Of a stretch of DNA of 64,000 bases, positions 36,928 to 45,692 are shown one piece after another (the first letter of the stretch is position 1; each line of letters starts with the position of its first letter). Origin of the DNA: Salisediminibacterium beveridgei (GTDB lineage: Bacteria > Bacillota > Bacilli > Bacillales > Salisediminibacteriaceae). Location of the stretch: assembly GCF_001721685.1 (NCBI RefSeq), contig NZ_CP012502.1, forward strand, positions 1,240,001 through 1,304,000, read 5' to 3'. Under the pieces are notes generated by a model. That model did not search any database and was not told the origin of the DNA. It saw nothing but the letters and a program-made list of their open reading frames with translations. The position numbers and the translations under genes are program-made.

Positions 36928-36973
36928 AAAACAGCTCCTCAGGATCATTTAAATCCTGGGAGCTGTGTTTTCG
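36928..36973. terminator. bidirectional terminator between the LLM and degV genes
   Basis: AAAACAGCTCCTCAGGAT and ATCCTGGGAGCTGTGTTTT pair around a CATTTAA loop; A and T flanks support both strands. Confidence 0.8.
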
Positions 36974-36987
36974 TTTATATCAGTGTT

Positions 36988-37854
36988 TTAAGAAACCGGT
37001 TTGTTTTCGTTATGCCATATGACAGCGATTGTACCTTCACCGGCATGTGCGGCAATGGTGGAACTGATTTCACCTGTAATGACGTTCATCTCAGGGTACA
37101 CCTCATGAATGAGTCCTTTGACCTCTTCGGCACGTTGAGCGACATTGCCGTGCATCACATGAACGGAGTCGATTTTGTATTTGCTCATCGCTTCTTGGAA
37201 CAGTTCGATTAATCGTTTGGTCGCTTTTTTTTCAGACCGTACTTTTTGGAAGAGATGGAACTTCCCTTCATTATTGATTTGAATGATCGGTTTTACCTTC
37301 AGAAGATTCCCGAGAAGATACTGCGTGCCGGACATGCGGCCACCTTTATAGAATTGTTCGAGACTTCCGAGAAGGACATAGTTTTCTGATTTTTTTGCCT
37401 CAGTCGTCAATATTTCACCGATTTCTTCGGCATTTTTTCCGGTTTTTTGAAGGGTCAATCCTTTATTGATCAGTGTTGTGATCGCATAAGACATTGAAAG
37501 TGAGTCCACGACCGTAACCGGGAATTCAGCCATTTCTTTTCCTTGGTTTGCACTGCCGATGGTTCCGCTGATTTCACTGGATACGTGAACGGCAACTGCC
37601 TCATCATAGTCTTGTTTCAATTGTTCATAAAGTTTGGCAAATTCGCCTGCCGGGGGTTGGGAAGTTTTTGGGAGTTCTTTATTCTCACGAATGCGTTTGT
37701 ATAACTCGTCCGTACTGAGTTCGACACCGTCCTGAAACTGCTCTTCTCCAAACGTGATATACAATGGGATGACATAAACGTCGGGATGATCTTTCATTTC
37801 CTGTGTTACGTATGCTGTGCTGTCTGTTATCCAAGCGATTTTCTTCTCTGACAT
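36988..37854 (-). CDS. degV: DegV family fatty acid-binding protein
   Basis: 288-residue DegV protein. Relatives (FakB) bind a fatty acid and present it to the kinase FakA. The first lobe has 'IAWITDSTAYVTQEM' and 'VIPLYITFGEEQFQDGVELS', the fatty-acid site has 'TSQPPAGEF' and 'HVSSEISGTIGSANQG', then 'VVDSLSMSYAI', and the C-terminal lobe ends 'IAAHAGEGTIAVIWHNE'. ATG 37854 is preceded by GTGGTGAAACG, a modest site; ATG 37887 is possible. No fakA is adjacent. Confidence 0.92.
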   Translation of the reverse strand: MSEKKIAWITDSTAYVTQEMKDHPDVYVIPLYITFGEEQFQDGVELSTDELYKRIRENKELPKTSQPPAGEFAKLYEQLKQDYDEAVAVHVSSEISGTIGSANQGKEMAEFPVTVVDSLSMSYAITTLINKGLTLQKTGKNAEEIGEILTTEAKKSENYVLLGSLEQFYKGGRMSGTQYLLGNLLKVKPIIQINNEGKFHLFQKVRSEKKATKRLIELFQEAMSKYKIDSVHVMHGNVAQRAEEVKGLIHEVYPEMNVITGEISSTIAAHAGEGTIAVIWHNENKPVS

Positions 37855-38022
37855 CGTTTCACCACTCTCTTCACAATTAGTCTTCATTTCAGTATAGAGA
37901 TTATTGTCATCTACATATAGTGACAGGTGTCACTTCTTTTGACATGACGTGATACTTTGTACGGATCTCTCATATCGGAGGATCTTATATCGTCCTTACG
38001 GCTTATTTTGTCTGAAGAGATG

Positions 38023-38053
38023 TTGAACCATGCTGAAATATGTTATATATAAT
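38023..38053 (+). promoter_or_regulatory. promoter of the small membrane protein gene
   Basis: TTGAAC (38023-38028) is followed by TATATA at 17 bases (38046) and TATAAT at 19 bases (38048-38053). Confidence 0.5.
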
Positions 38054-38085
38054 GTTGGAACATGAAACTGAAGGAGGAATAAGAT

Positions 38086-38337
38086 ATGATTGTGGTATAC
38101 ATCATGCTGACCATTGGGATTGGATTGATTGGGTATGGCATAATGAAAAAGGATTCCGGAGAAGATACAGATCACAAAATGGAAAACTTCTCAATATCAC
38201 TGATGCAGGAACTTGAACGCACAAACAAGCGGGTTGATGACATGCAACACGAGATTGAACAGCTCAAAACAAAAGAAATGATGTTACAGGAGCAATTAAA
38301 ATACGCAGAAAATAAGCAGGAAACCGTCGCACAATAA
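38086..38337 (+). CDS. small membrane-anchored coiled-coil protein
   Basis: 83 residues: an N-terminal membrane span (about 2-20, 'VVYIMLTIGIGLIGYGI') followed by a charged helix with heptad character ('QELERTNKRVDDMQHEIEQL' and on) predicted to form a coiled coil. No family is recognised. AAGGAGGA precedes ATG 38086. The next gene begins 22 bases later and also encodes an exported coiled-coil protein, so the two are probably one operon acting at the membrane. Confidence 0.75.
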   Translation: MIVVYIMLTIGIGLIGYGIMKKDSGEDTDHKMENFSISLMQELERTNKRVDDMQHEIEQLKTKEMMLQEQLKYAENKQETVAQ

Positions 38338-38359
38338 CATACTAAATGGAGGCAGCGTT

Positions 38360-38899
38360 GTGACAAAAGATCAACTTAAAGGATTGGGGACAGGCATTAT
38401 TCTGGCCACTGCTCTCTTCATTCCTTCTGTATTAGCAGGAGACGAAGAACCAACAGATGCAAAGGATCAAGCTGTATCAGACGATGCTGAATCAGTTGCC
38501 TCGGATCATGGAGATCAATTTACGGATGAAAAGTGGGAAGAGTATCAGGAACTGATTGCGGAACATTCGGTCGTCGAGGAAATGCTGCTGGCCGCAGACG
38601 AAAAAAATCAATCATTGAATGAGGAGATTGCGGATCTTGAGACTGAACTCGAGGAACGAAAGGATCAGGAAGCGGAGAAGGTTGATGCCTCTGCACAAGT
38701 TCTGTATCTTGTTGTCACTCAAGGAATGACAGCCGGGGAAATCGGTGAAATTCTTGAACGTGCCGAGGTGGTGAACTCCTCATCAGAATTCAGGCAGTAC
38801 ATCGAAGACGAAGAACTGGTTATGTCCATTCGTACCGGAGAATATCTGCTGACTGAAGACATGGCCATCAGTGAGATCGCTGACCAAATTACAAAATGA
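38360..38899 (+). CDS. exported protein with coiled coil and MltG-type LysM-like module
   Basis: 179 residues: a probable signal sequence or anchor (about 8-26, 'GTGIILATALFIPSVLAG'), an acidic helical coiled coil (about 50-100) and a C-terminal module ('MTAGEIGEILERAEVVNSSS', '...IRTGEYLLTEDMAISEIADQ') that matches the LysM-like module of MltG in this same window ('STTDSIAELLEQEGVI', 'QAGEYLLRPDMHFDEIIEEL'). The transglycosylase domain is missing, so it may bind or regulate cell wall synthesis. The start is GTG 38360 after GGAGG. Confidence 0.8.
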   Translation: MTKDQLKGLGTGIILATALFIPSVLAGDEEPTDAKDQAVSDDAESVASDHGDQFTDEKWEEYQELIAEHSVVEEMLLAADEKNQSLNEEIADLETELEERKDQEAEKVDASAQVLYLVVTQGMTAGEIGEILERAEVVNSSSEFRQYIEDEELVMSIRTGEYLLTEDMAISEIADQITK

Positions 38900-38922
38900 A
38901 TCGAAACCATCGGCTCTTTCTG

Positions 38923-38962
38923 CTCCTGTTCTGAATTCTTTTTTCAGAGCAGGATTTTTCTT
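38923..38962 (+). terminator. terminator after the LysM-like gene
   Basis: TCCTGTTCTGAA and TTCAGAGCAGGA form the stem, followed by TTTTTCTTTTT. Confidence 0.75.
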
Positions 38963-39009
38963 TTTGCAATAAAAAGGTTATAATAGGTACATCGAATGGA
39001 GGGATCCGT

Positions 39010-40083
39010 ATGGAGCAATTCAAAGATTACTATCAAATTCTCGGTGTCGACGCGGATGCATCGGCACATGCCATACGTGAAGCCTACAATGAAAAGATTC
39101 AGGAAGTGGATCCTGAAAGAGGCGGTTATCAGGAGGTCTATGATGATATTCAAGAAGCCTTTGATGTACTTTCAGATCCTGAAGAACGGCAGAGCTATGA
39201 TGAGGCTTATGTTCATGTAAATGAAGATTGGGGCTTCAGTGATGATGAGCATCAAAGCCAGGAAGATGAAACACCGGATGATGACCCGGTGATGCATGAT
39301 GAAACGGATTGGCGTAATCAGCGGCAACAAAAACCGAAACCTTTGTTTCCCGAATGGAGCGGCTGGAAAAAAGTCGGTATAGCATCCCTGGTATTGAATC
39401 TCCTGATTGTTATTTTATTTGCGATGGGCATTACGGAGGTATCAGATGCCCAGCAGGAAGTTCAGAATGTCAGAACGCAAGAAGAGGAACGGGTCAACCG
39501 GATTGATGATTTGGAAGAAGAGAACCGGGAGCTTGAAGAAGAACTTGAACAATTCACTTCTGAAGTCGTGCGGCTTGAGGAAGAGTTAACCATTATGGCA
39601 GAAGAAATATCCAGTCTTGAGACTGAGAATGACGTTTTACTTGACGAAATAAATAATCTGGAAGAAGATCTTGCAGCAGCTGAAGAGGAAGCTGAATCAG
39701 TGGCTGATAATGACACTGATAATGGGACTGGGGAAACCTTTGGCAGAGGTGCGAGTATTGATGATATACAGGATATCCTTGGATCCCCTGATGAGATTAA
39801 CGACCCTTATCACCGTTATGGTCGTTCAACCATTACCATTGAAGATGGGAATGTAACAGGCTGGTCAGATGTAGATGGAAGTCTTCCAGTTCAGATTACG
39901 GGAGCGGCCAATGTGGATACGTTCAGTGAAGGCAGTTCGGAAGAAGAAGTTGCCGGAGCAATGGGCGCACCAAATGCGTTAAGAGGCGAAACGTGGACGT
40001 ATGGACAATCCACAGTCACCTTCTCGGATGGTGTCGTATCTTCCTTTGATAATTCAGGCGGTAATCTGGCGCTTGAAGAATAA
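39010..40083 (+). CDS. J-domain-like membrane protein with coiled coil and two C-terminal repeats
   Basis: 357 residues: an N-terminal J-like domain (about 6-65, 'DYYQILGVDADASAHAIREA' to 'DVLSDPEERQSYDEAY') in which the HPD motif needed to stimulate DnaK is replaced (EVDPERGG); an acidic linker; one membrane span (about 117-140); a long Glu-rich coiled coil (about 150-232); and two similar repeats of about 45 residues ('SIDDIQDILGSPDEI', '...YGRSTITIEDGNV'; 'SEEEVAGAMGAPNAL', '...YGQSTVTFSDGVV') resembling the BamE/SmpA fold. It could sense something at the envelope; not a canonical co-chaperone. GGAGGG precedes ATG 39010. Confidence 0.82.
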   Translation: MEQFKDYYQILGVDADASAHAIREAYNEKIQEVDPERGGYQEVYDDIQEAFDVLSDPEERQSYDEAYVHVNEDWGFSDDEHQSQEDETPDDDPVMHDETDWRNQRQQKPKPLFPEWSGWKKVGIASLVLNLLIVILFAMGITEVSDAQQEVQNVRTQEEERVNRIDDLEEENRELEEELEQFTSEVVRLEEELTIMAEEISSLETENDVLLDEINNLEEDLAAAEEEAESVADNDTDNGTGETFGRGASIDDIQDILGSPDEINDPYHRYGRSTITIEDGNVTGWSDVDGSLPVQITGAANVDTFSEGSSEEEVAGAMGAPNALRGETWTYGQSTVTFSDGVVSSFDNSGGNLALEE

Positions 40084-40110
40084 TCACCCTTAGTGGGTGG
40101 TTATTTTTTT
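40082..40110 (+). terminator. terminator after the J-like gene
   Basis: ATCACCC and GGGTGGT form a short stem with a TTAGT-type loop, followed by TATTTTTTT. Confidence 0.65.
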
Positions 40111-40137
40111 ATGACAATTTTGTGAATGCTTTCTCAT

Positions 40138-40153
40138 TGTGATATGCATCACC
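40138..40153 (+). promoter_or_regulatory. FNR/CRP-family binding site upstream of hcp
   Basis: TGTGATATGCATCACC matches the B. subtilis Fnr-type consensus TGTGA-N6-TCACA at nine of ten defined bases. It lies about 85 bases before the hcp start, a usual activator distance. Confidence 0.7.
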
Positions 40154-40222
40154 TCTGAAAAATAGTGGATGCACTATCATTTGAATTAGTTCAATACTGA
40201 TCATTCAAGGAGGAAATTTATT

Positions 40223-41884
40223 ATGAGTATGTTTTGTAATCAATGTCAAGAAGCGCTGAGAAATGTCGGTTGTGACGCAATGGCAGGTGTCTGTGGTAAA
40301 ACGAGCGAGACCGCCAATTTGCAGGATTTATTAATTTACACGATGAAAGGCGTGGCTTACTTCAACCAGATTGCTCGTCAACACGGGATCAATGACCCGA
40401 AAACCGATCGAGTGGTTCTTGATGGCCTGTTTACCACTATTACAAATGCAAATTTCGATGACGAATCAATCATGACGAAGATCGAAAAAGGTTTAACGAA
40501 ACGCGAAGAAATCAAGCGACAATTAATGGTTGAGGGACTGATTCAGAAACATCAGTTATTACCTGATTATGCTTCCTGGAGCGGACACCGACATACATTT
40601 GAAGAGAAATCCGAAGAAAAGCGAGTTGGTCTTCTTGCAGGACCGAATGAAGATATCCGCAGCCTGCGTTCTTTAGTGTTATTCGGATTGAAGGGAATGG
40701 CAGCATACGCTGAACATGCTTTGAACCTCGGTTTCGAAAAATCAGACATCAATGCATTTATCGAAAGAGGATTACTCGTAACCGAGGATGATGAAATGAC
40801 AGGAGAAGAATTGACAGCGTTCGTTCTTGAGACCGGAAAGTATGGAGTCGACGTGATGGCGCTCCTCGATGAAGCGAACACAACACGCTATGGTCATCCG
40901 GAAATGACAGAAGTGCAGATCGGCGTAAACAGTGATCGTCCCGGGATCCTTGTCAGCGGACACGATTTGAAAGATTTTGAAGAATTGCTTGAACAATCGA
41001 AGGATTCCGGAGTCGATATTTATACACACTCGGAAATGCTGCCGGCGAACTATTATCCGGCCTTTAAGAGATATGATCATTTCAAAGGAAATTACGGGAA
41101 TGCCTGGTGGAAGCAAAAAGAAGAATTTGAAAGTTTTAATGGTGCTGTTCTTTTTACAACCAACTGTATTGTCCCGCCAAAAGCAAATTACATGGACCGG
41201 ATTTATACAACGGGATCGACCGGCTATCCAGGATTTAAGCACATTCCTGATCGGGGAGATGGCAATCAGAAGGATTTCTCCGAGCTGATTGAACATGCTA
41301 AGACTTTCCCCGCGCCAACGCAGATCGAAGAGGGCAGCATTGTAGGTGGATTTGCCCACAATCAAGTCACTCAACTGGCGGATCAAGTCGTTGATGCAGT
41401 GAAAAGCGGTGCCATCAGAAAGTTCTTTGTCATGGCAGGTTGTGATGGCCGTATGAAGTCCCGGGATTACTATACTGAATTCGCTCAGGAGTTACCGAAT
41501 GATACAGTCATACTTACAGCGGGCTGTGCGAAGTACCGCTATAATAAATTACAGCTTGGAGAGATTGGTGGTATTCCAAGAGTGTTAGACGCAGGTCAGT
41601 GTAACGATTCCTACTCATTGGCAGTCGTTGCGATGAAGCTCAAAGAAATCTTCGAGCTAAATGATATTAATGAACTGCCGATTGAATACAACATCGCCTG
41701 GTATGAACAAAAGGCCGTTATTGTCTTGCTTGCCTTGCTTCATTTGGGTGTGAAGGATATCAAACTTGGACCAACGTTACCCGCATTTTTGTCTCCGAAT
41801 GTTGCCAAAGTACTGGTGGAAAACTTTGGTATCAGTGGCATGACAGATGTAGAATCGGACTTGAATGTAATGATGAACGCATAA
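40223..41884 (+). CDS. hcp: hybrid cluster protein (hydroxylamine/nitric oxide reductase)
   Basis: 553-residue Hcp, a cytosolic Fe-S/Fe-S-O protein of nitrosative stress that reduces NO or hydroxylamine. The N-terminal cubane cysteines are C5, C8, C17 and C24 (CNQCQE...[11 protein letters not shown]), a close spacing typical of the [4Fe-4S] class rather than the E. coli [2Fe-2S] type. Hybrid-cluster ligands appear in '[10 protein letters not shown]', 'MAGCDGR', '[11 protein letters not shown]' and '[10 protein letters not shown]'. AAGGAGG precedes ATG 40223. The FNR-like box at 40138 suggests induction without oxygen. No hcr reductase gene is adjacent. Confidence 0.95.
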   Translation: MSMFCNQCQEALRNVGCDAMAGVCGKTSETANLQDLLIYTMKGVAYFNQIARQHGINDPKTDRVVLDGLFTTITNANFDDESIMTKIEKGLTKREEIKRQLMVEGLIQKHQLLPDYASWSGHRHTFEEKSEEKRVGLLAGPNEDIRSLRSLVLFGLKGMAAYAEHALNLGFEKSDINAFIERGLLVTEDDEMTGEELTAFVLETGKYGVDVMALLDEANTTRYGHPEMTEVQIGVNSDRPGILVSGHDLKDFEELLEQSKDSGVDIYTHSEMLPANYYPAFKRYDHFKGNYGNAWWKQKEEFESFNGAVLFTTNCIVPPKANYMDRIYTTGSTGYPGFKHIPDRGDGNQKDFSELIEHAKTFPAPTQIEEGSIVGGFAHNQVTQLADQVVDAVKSGAIRKFFVMAGCDGRMKSRDYYTEFAQELPNDTVILTAGCAKYRYNKLQLGEIGGIPRVLDAGQCNDSYSLAVVAMKLKEIFELNDINELPIEYNIAWYEQKAVIVLLALLHLGVKDIKLGPTLPAFLSPNVAKVLVENFGISGMTDVESDLNVMMNA

Positions 41885-41900
41885 TCAATCATTTTTTCTG

Positions 41901-41934
41901 CACAGTGGATCCCAATAGGGTTCACTGTGTTTTC
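41901..41934 (+). terminator. terminator after hcp
   Basis: CACAGTGG-TCCC and GGG-TTCACTGTG pair around AATA, followed by TTTTC. Confidence 0.75.
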
Positions 41935-42024
41935 ATTTCAGGAAACCGTTTTAAACAAGTCGACAGTATGATAAACTCTTCTCAGGTAAATCGGTTGCAC
42001 GACACTGGAATAGGAGCAGACTGC

Positions 42025-44100
42025 ATGAATATGAACTTAATGAATTATAAGACTTTTGCCAATACAATCAATGATGCGGTATTTGTCATGTCGGTTATGG
42101 AGAACGGGAAGTTCCGCTATGAATTTATAAATCAGGAAAGTAAGAGACGGTTTTCGTTCTCAGATGACATGCTGGGGAAAACCATCGATGACGTGGTTGA
42201 TGAAACTGCTGCATTGTACTTGAACAGTGCCTATCACGATGTTTGTTCGACAAGTGAAACCGTGGTATTCACTGATACTTCGAAGGACTTTGTGGATGAA
42301 ACGAAGCTCAGCCCTGTTTTTGATGAACAGGGGAAGGTAAGGATGATTATTGCAATCACCCGGGACATCACAGAACTGGAAGAACAGCGCCAGGCACTGA
42401 GTCAAAGCAATCAACGGTACCATTCTTTATTTGAATACAATAAAGCCGGCATTTTTGAATTGGATCGTTTTGGCTATTTCACCACGTTAAATCCGGCAGG
42501 CGAGCGGCTTCTGGGAAGATCAATTGCTGAATTGAAAGATGAAACATTTCAATCCATGGTCAGTACGGAGGATGTGCCGATGGTCCGGCAAATGCTGCAG
42601 GTGGCACTCGACGGAAGTACCGTTGATTATAAAGTAACCGTTTTAGATGCAAAGGGTGTTAGAAAGATATTGGATATCACTCATCTGCCAATGATTGTGG
42701 ACCATGAGATTGTCGGTGTTTACGGGATTTCCAAAGACATTACCACGGAACAAAAGCAGATGGAAACGATTGAATATCTTTCAAATCGGGATCCTCTGAC
42801 GGCGCTTCCAAACCGAAGCGACATGAAGAACCGGCTGATGCAATGTTGTACAAAAGCTAAGTCAATGAACCATTCCCTTGCGGTGATTGTGATCGATGTT
42901 GATGATTTTAAATTGATCAATGACGCCATCGGTCATGACAAAGGTGACACGCTGATCAGGGAAATAGCAAGACGGTTAGTCAGGATTTTACCGCAGGAGT
43001 TTGAAACCGGACGGGTTGGCGGTGATGAATTCATGATCATAGCGCCTTGGGAACAGGAAGAGGAATTGGCCATTCTTTTGGAAAAATGCAAGTCTGTGTT
43101 TTCCAGTCCTTATGTCATTGACGGACAGAGTTTTTATTTGAATGCAAGTATCGGTGTGACCGAATATGCCAAAGGAGTCGTTGCTGTCTGTGTGGAAGAC
43201 ATCACGAAACAAGCGGAGATGGCGATGTATGCCAGTAAACGAAGCGGGAAAGGTCAGCTGTCTTTCTATGATGAATCCATGAATGATCTTTCACGGCGAA
43301 AACTGTTTTTGGAGCAGGAGCTTCGGCGGGCGCTGCAAAATCACGAGCTTCAGGTACATTACCAGCCCATTTTGGAAGCAGGAACCAACAGGGTGAAAAG
43401 TTTTGAAGCACTGGTGCGCTGGTATCATAAAAGCGAAGGGTGGATTGGACCAGATGAATTTATTCCTGTTGCAGAAACAACGGGATTGATTCACCAGGTC
43501 GGCTCTTTTGTATTGAACGAATGTTTTGCAACGCTTGCGTCCTGGAAAGATGGAGGAGCAGAAGCGATCCGCATGTCCATCAACATTTCGGTTAAACAGC
43601 TTCAGGGAAACGCTCTGCCACACTTGATTAAAGACCGCCTGGCGTATTATCGTCTTTTGCCTCAGGAGATCGAACTTGAGGTCACAGAATCGGTTATTAT
43701 GGAAAATTTCGAAAAAGTTTGCTTTACATTGGATCTCTTAAGGGATTTAGGTGTGTATTTATCGATTGATGATTTTGGCACGGGTTATTCTTCAATGAGT
43801 ACTCTGAACCGGCTCCCCTTTCACACCATAAAAATTGACCGCTCGTTTATAGCGGATGTTTTCTATGATAAGAAAAGCAGAGCAATTCTCCGGTCCATGA
43901 TCCAACTGTCCAATGAAATGAATCTGACGACGATTGCTGAAGGGGTAGAATCGGAGGAGCAGTACAGGATTCTTAAAGAAGAGGGCGTTCATGAAGTTCA
44001 AGGCTATTATTTCACAAAACCGGTTCCTGCAAATGAAATTGAAGCGGTCTGGCTGACCGGCAACCTGAGTGAACCGCTCCGTCTTCATCATAGATTTTAG
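42025..44100 (+). CDS. PAS-PAS-GGDEF-EAL cyclic-di-GMP turnover protein
   Basis: 691 residues, no membrane span. Two PAS domains (about 10-120 and 130-250), a GGDEF domain with intact active site (RVGGDEF, with 'SNRDPLTALPNRSDM' at its start) and an EAL domain with 'SFEALVRW', 'ELEVTESVI', 'SIDDFGTGYSSMS' and 'TIAEGVESEEQ'. Both cyclase and phosphodiesterase sites look intact, so net activity cannot be told. ATG 42025 follows AGGAG; earlier in-frame starts (41905, 41968) fall in or near the hcp terminator and lack ribosome sites. The PAS domains probably sense redox, gas or a small ligand. Confidence 0.93.
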   Translation: MNMNLMNYKTFANTINDAVFVMSVMENGKFRYEFINQESKRRFSFSDDMLGKTIDDVVDETAALYLNSAYHDVCSTSETVVFTDTSKDFVDETKLSPVFDEQGKVRMIIAITRDITELEEQRQALSQSNQRYHSLFEYNKAGIFELDRFGYFTTLNPAGERLLGRSIAELKDETFQSMVSTEDVPMVRQMLQVALDGSTVDYKVTVLDAKGVRKILDITHLPMIVDHEIVGVYGISKDITTEQKQMETIEYLSNRDPLTALPNRSDMKNRLMQCCTKAKSMNHSLAVIVIDVDDFKLINDAIGHDKGDTLIREIARRLVRILPQEFETGRVGGDEFMIIAPWEQEEELAILLEKCKSVFSSPYVIDGQSFYLNASIGVTEYAKGVVAVCVEDITKQAEMAMYASKRSGKGQLSFYDESMNDLSRRKLFLEQELRRALQNHELQVHYQPILEAGTNRVKSFEALVRWYHKSEGWIGPDEFIPVAETTGLIHQVGSFVLNECFATLASWKDGGAEAIRMSINISVKQLQGNALPHLIKDRLAYYRLLPQEIELEVTESVIMENFEKVCFTLDLLRDLGVYLSIDDFGTGYSSMSTLNRLPFHTIKIDRSFIADVFYDKKSRAILRSMIQLSNEMNLTTIAEGVESEEQYRILKEEGVHEVQGYYFTKPVPANEIEAVWLTGNLSEPLRLHHRF

Positions 44101-44186
44101 ATGGCTTTTGACTGCACTTGTGTTTAATGACGTTAAATGGAAGTGATTTTCGGGTAAAGTGAAGTATCAGTCAGTACGGAAAGGGC

Positions 44187-44528
44187 GTGTCTACACTGTC
44201 ATCACGAAAATTGGAAAATACGGCACATCATTTGCTCGTTTGTCAGGGGAAAAATTGCAGAAAAGAAGGTGCAAAAGCAGTCTATAAAGCGATCCAAAAA
44301 GAAGTGGACCAAAGAGAGCTGAAAAAGGCGGTTCAAGTAACAAAAACAAAATGTCTTGAGCAGTGTAAAGGAAAATGTGTAGCGGTTGATTACCCCGAAG
44401 GAACATGGTATCGTAATCTTACACCAAGCGATTCCAAGGATCTGCTTGACTCGATGATGGCCCGTGACGTGAACAGAGACCTTGCCGGACATATACTGAA
44501 AAATGGCACATTCAAGAAAGTGAAATAA
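44187..44528 (+). CDS. thioredoxin-like [2Fe-2S] ferredoxin domain protein
   Basis: 113 residues. The cysteine pattern 'LLVCQGKNCRKEGA' with 'TKCLEQCKGKCVAVDYPEG' is that of the stand-alone thioredoxin-like [2Fe-2S] ferredoxins related to the NuoE C-terminal domain. It would carry one [2Fe-2S] cluster; partner unknown. The start is uncertain: GTG 44187 is very close to GGAAAGG, and TTG 44211 is an alternative. It may be co-transcribed from a promoter beyond the PAS-GGDEF-EAL gene, and has its own terminator at 44537-44562. Confidence 0.78.
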   Translation: MSTLSSRKLENTAHHLLVCQGKNCRKEGAKAVYKAIQKEVDQRELKKAVQVTKTKCLEQCKGKCVAVDYPEGTWYRNLTPSDSKDLLDSMMARDVNRDLAGHILKNGTFKKVK

Positions 44529-44536
44529 GCCGAACA

Positions 44537-44562
44537 AAACCCCTTGGAACAGGGGGTTTTTC
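44537..44562 (+). terminator. terminator after the ferredoxin-like gene
   Basis: AAACCCC and GGGGGTTTTT pair around TTGGAACA just before dapF. Confidence 0.75.
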
Positions 44563-44581
44563 TGTGAAAGGGGTTGAAAAA

Positions 44582-45556
44582 ATGGAGTTGGAAATGATCA
44601 AATGCCATGGTTCTGGCAATGATTTTATCATCATTGATGAAATAAATGGTCATGTTGTGGATTCGGAAGAGGAACGAGTGAGCTTATCACAAATCCTCTG
44701 CGATAGAAATGGTCCCGTTGGTTCTGATGGCATTCTTTTTGTTCAGGAAAGTGAGGCATGTGATGCCCGCATGCGCATGTTTAATACAGATGGCAGTGAA
44801 GCGGAAATGTGTGGAAACGGACTTCGCTGTGTGGCGAGATATGCGGTTGAGAAAACAGGGCGAACGCAGCTTGTGATCGAAACGATGAAAGCCAATTTAT
44901 CCGTCCGGCAAACAGAAGAGTTGTATCCGGGTCTCGCAACTTTCGAAGTTGCCATTGAACCTGTTTCATTGAATCCGGCAACACTTCCTTTAAAGACGAT
45001 GGACAATCCGCATATTGAAGCGCCGATTACGGATCTTGACCCGACATTGGCATTCACGGCACTGAGTGTACCGAACCCTCATGTGGTGGCTACAGTGAAT
45101 CAAGTGCCATATCCAGATGCTGAAAAAATCGGGCGACGTGCAAATGAAATGAAGAATTTGTTTCCAAACGGTGTCAATGTGAGCTTCATGAAGACACTCG
45201 GGAAAAACCGGATATTTGTTCAAACTTACGAACGGGGCGTTGGATTAACGAATGCCTGTGGTACTGCGATGTCGGCATCGAGCCTGGTATCAGTTCTCAC
45301 ATCAGGAAATGAGACTGGAGAAGTGATCTCGGTTTTTAATCCGGGAGGGATGGTCCAGACGCTGATTGATTTCGAAGACGATACCTATCGGATCAAACTT
45401 CGCGGAAATGCCACCTATGACTACCGTGCATCGATCCATGTCAGTTTGAATGATAGAAGTGTTAAAGTCGATTCACAAAATGTTAACGAAGATGAGCAAA
45501 GACTTTATGAAAAAGTGGCTGAAGATGCTGCAAGACTTGCTGAATCGGCAATATAA
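44582..45556 (+). CDS. dapF: diaminopimelate epimerase
   Basis: Converts LL- to meso-diaminopimelate for lysine and peptidoglycan synthesis. 324 residues: 'MIKCHGSGNDFIIID' opening, the first catalytic cysteine in EMCGNGLRCVARY and the second in TNACGTAMSAS, with 'FVQTYERGVG' before it. The C-terminus is about 40 residues longer than many DapF, ending in a charged helix. ATG 44582 follows AAAGGGG; GTG 44564 lies in front of that site. It is a single gene between two terminators. Confidence 0.94.
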   Translation: MELEMIKCHGSGNDFIIIDEINGHVVDSEEERVSLSQILCDRNGPVGSDGILFVQESEACDARMRMFNTDGSEAEMCGNGLRCVARYAVEKTGRTQLVIETMKANLSVRQTEELYPGLATFEVAIEPVSLNPATLPLKTMDNPHIEAPITDLDPTLAFTALSVPNPHVVATVNQVPYPDAEKIGRRANEMKNLFPNGVNVSFMKTLGKNRIFVQTYERGVGLTNACGTAMSASSLVSVLTSGNETGEVISVFNPGGMVQTLIDFEDDTYRIKLRGNATYDYRASIHVSLNDRSVKVDSQNVNEDEQRLYEKVAEDAARLAESAI

Positions 45557-45593
45557 AAGAGGAGACCCGGTGCGAACCGGCGTCTCCTCTTTT
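45555..45593 (+). terminator. terminator after dapF
   Basis: AAAAGAGGAGAC (45555-45566) pairs with GTCTCCTCTTTT (45582-45593), with an inner CCGG/CCGG pair in the loop. Confidence 0.85.
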
Positions 45594-45610
45594 ATTACAC
45601 GCCACTAGCG

Positions 45611-45692
45611 CGTTTAAATGTGCTGAAGGAATGAAGTATCAGTGCAATGAAGGCATCCGCGACTGACCTGGGGAGTGGCCGAGGTTTCTTTA
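45611..45692 (+). repeat. dispersed intergenic repeat, copy 5
   Basis: CGTTTAAATGTGCTGAAGGA, then ATGAAGTATCAGTGCAATGA, then AGGCATCCGC and a GGGGAGTGGCC arm, ending TTTCTTTA. It abuts the stop codon of the minus-strand aldo/keto reductase gene. Confidence 0.7.

Noticed and set aside
37921..37932. TGACAGGTGTCA palindrome upstream of degV as an operator
   Set aside because: Short, single, and not positioned against an identifiable promoter; support is too weak to list.
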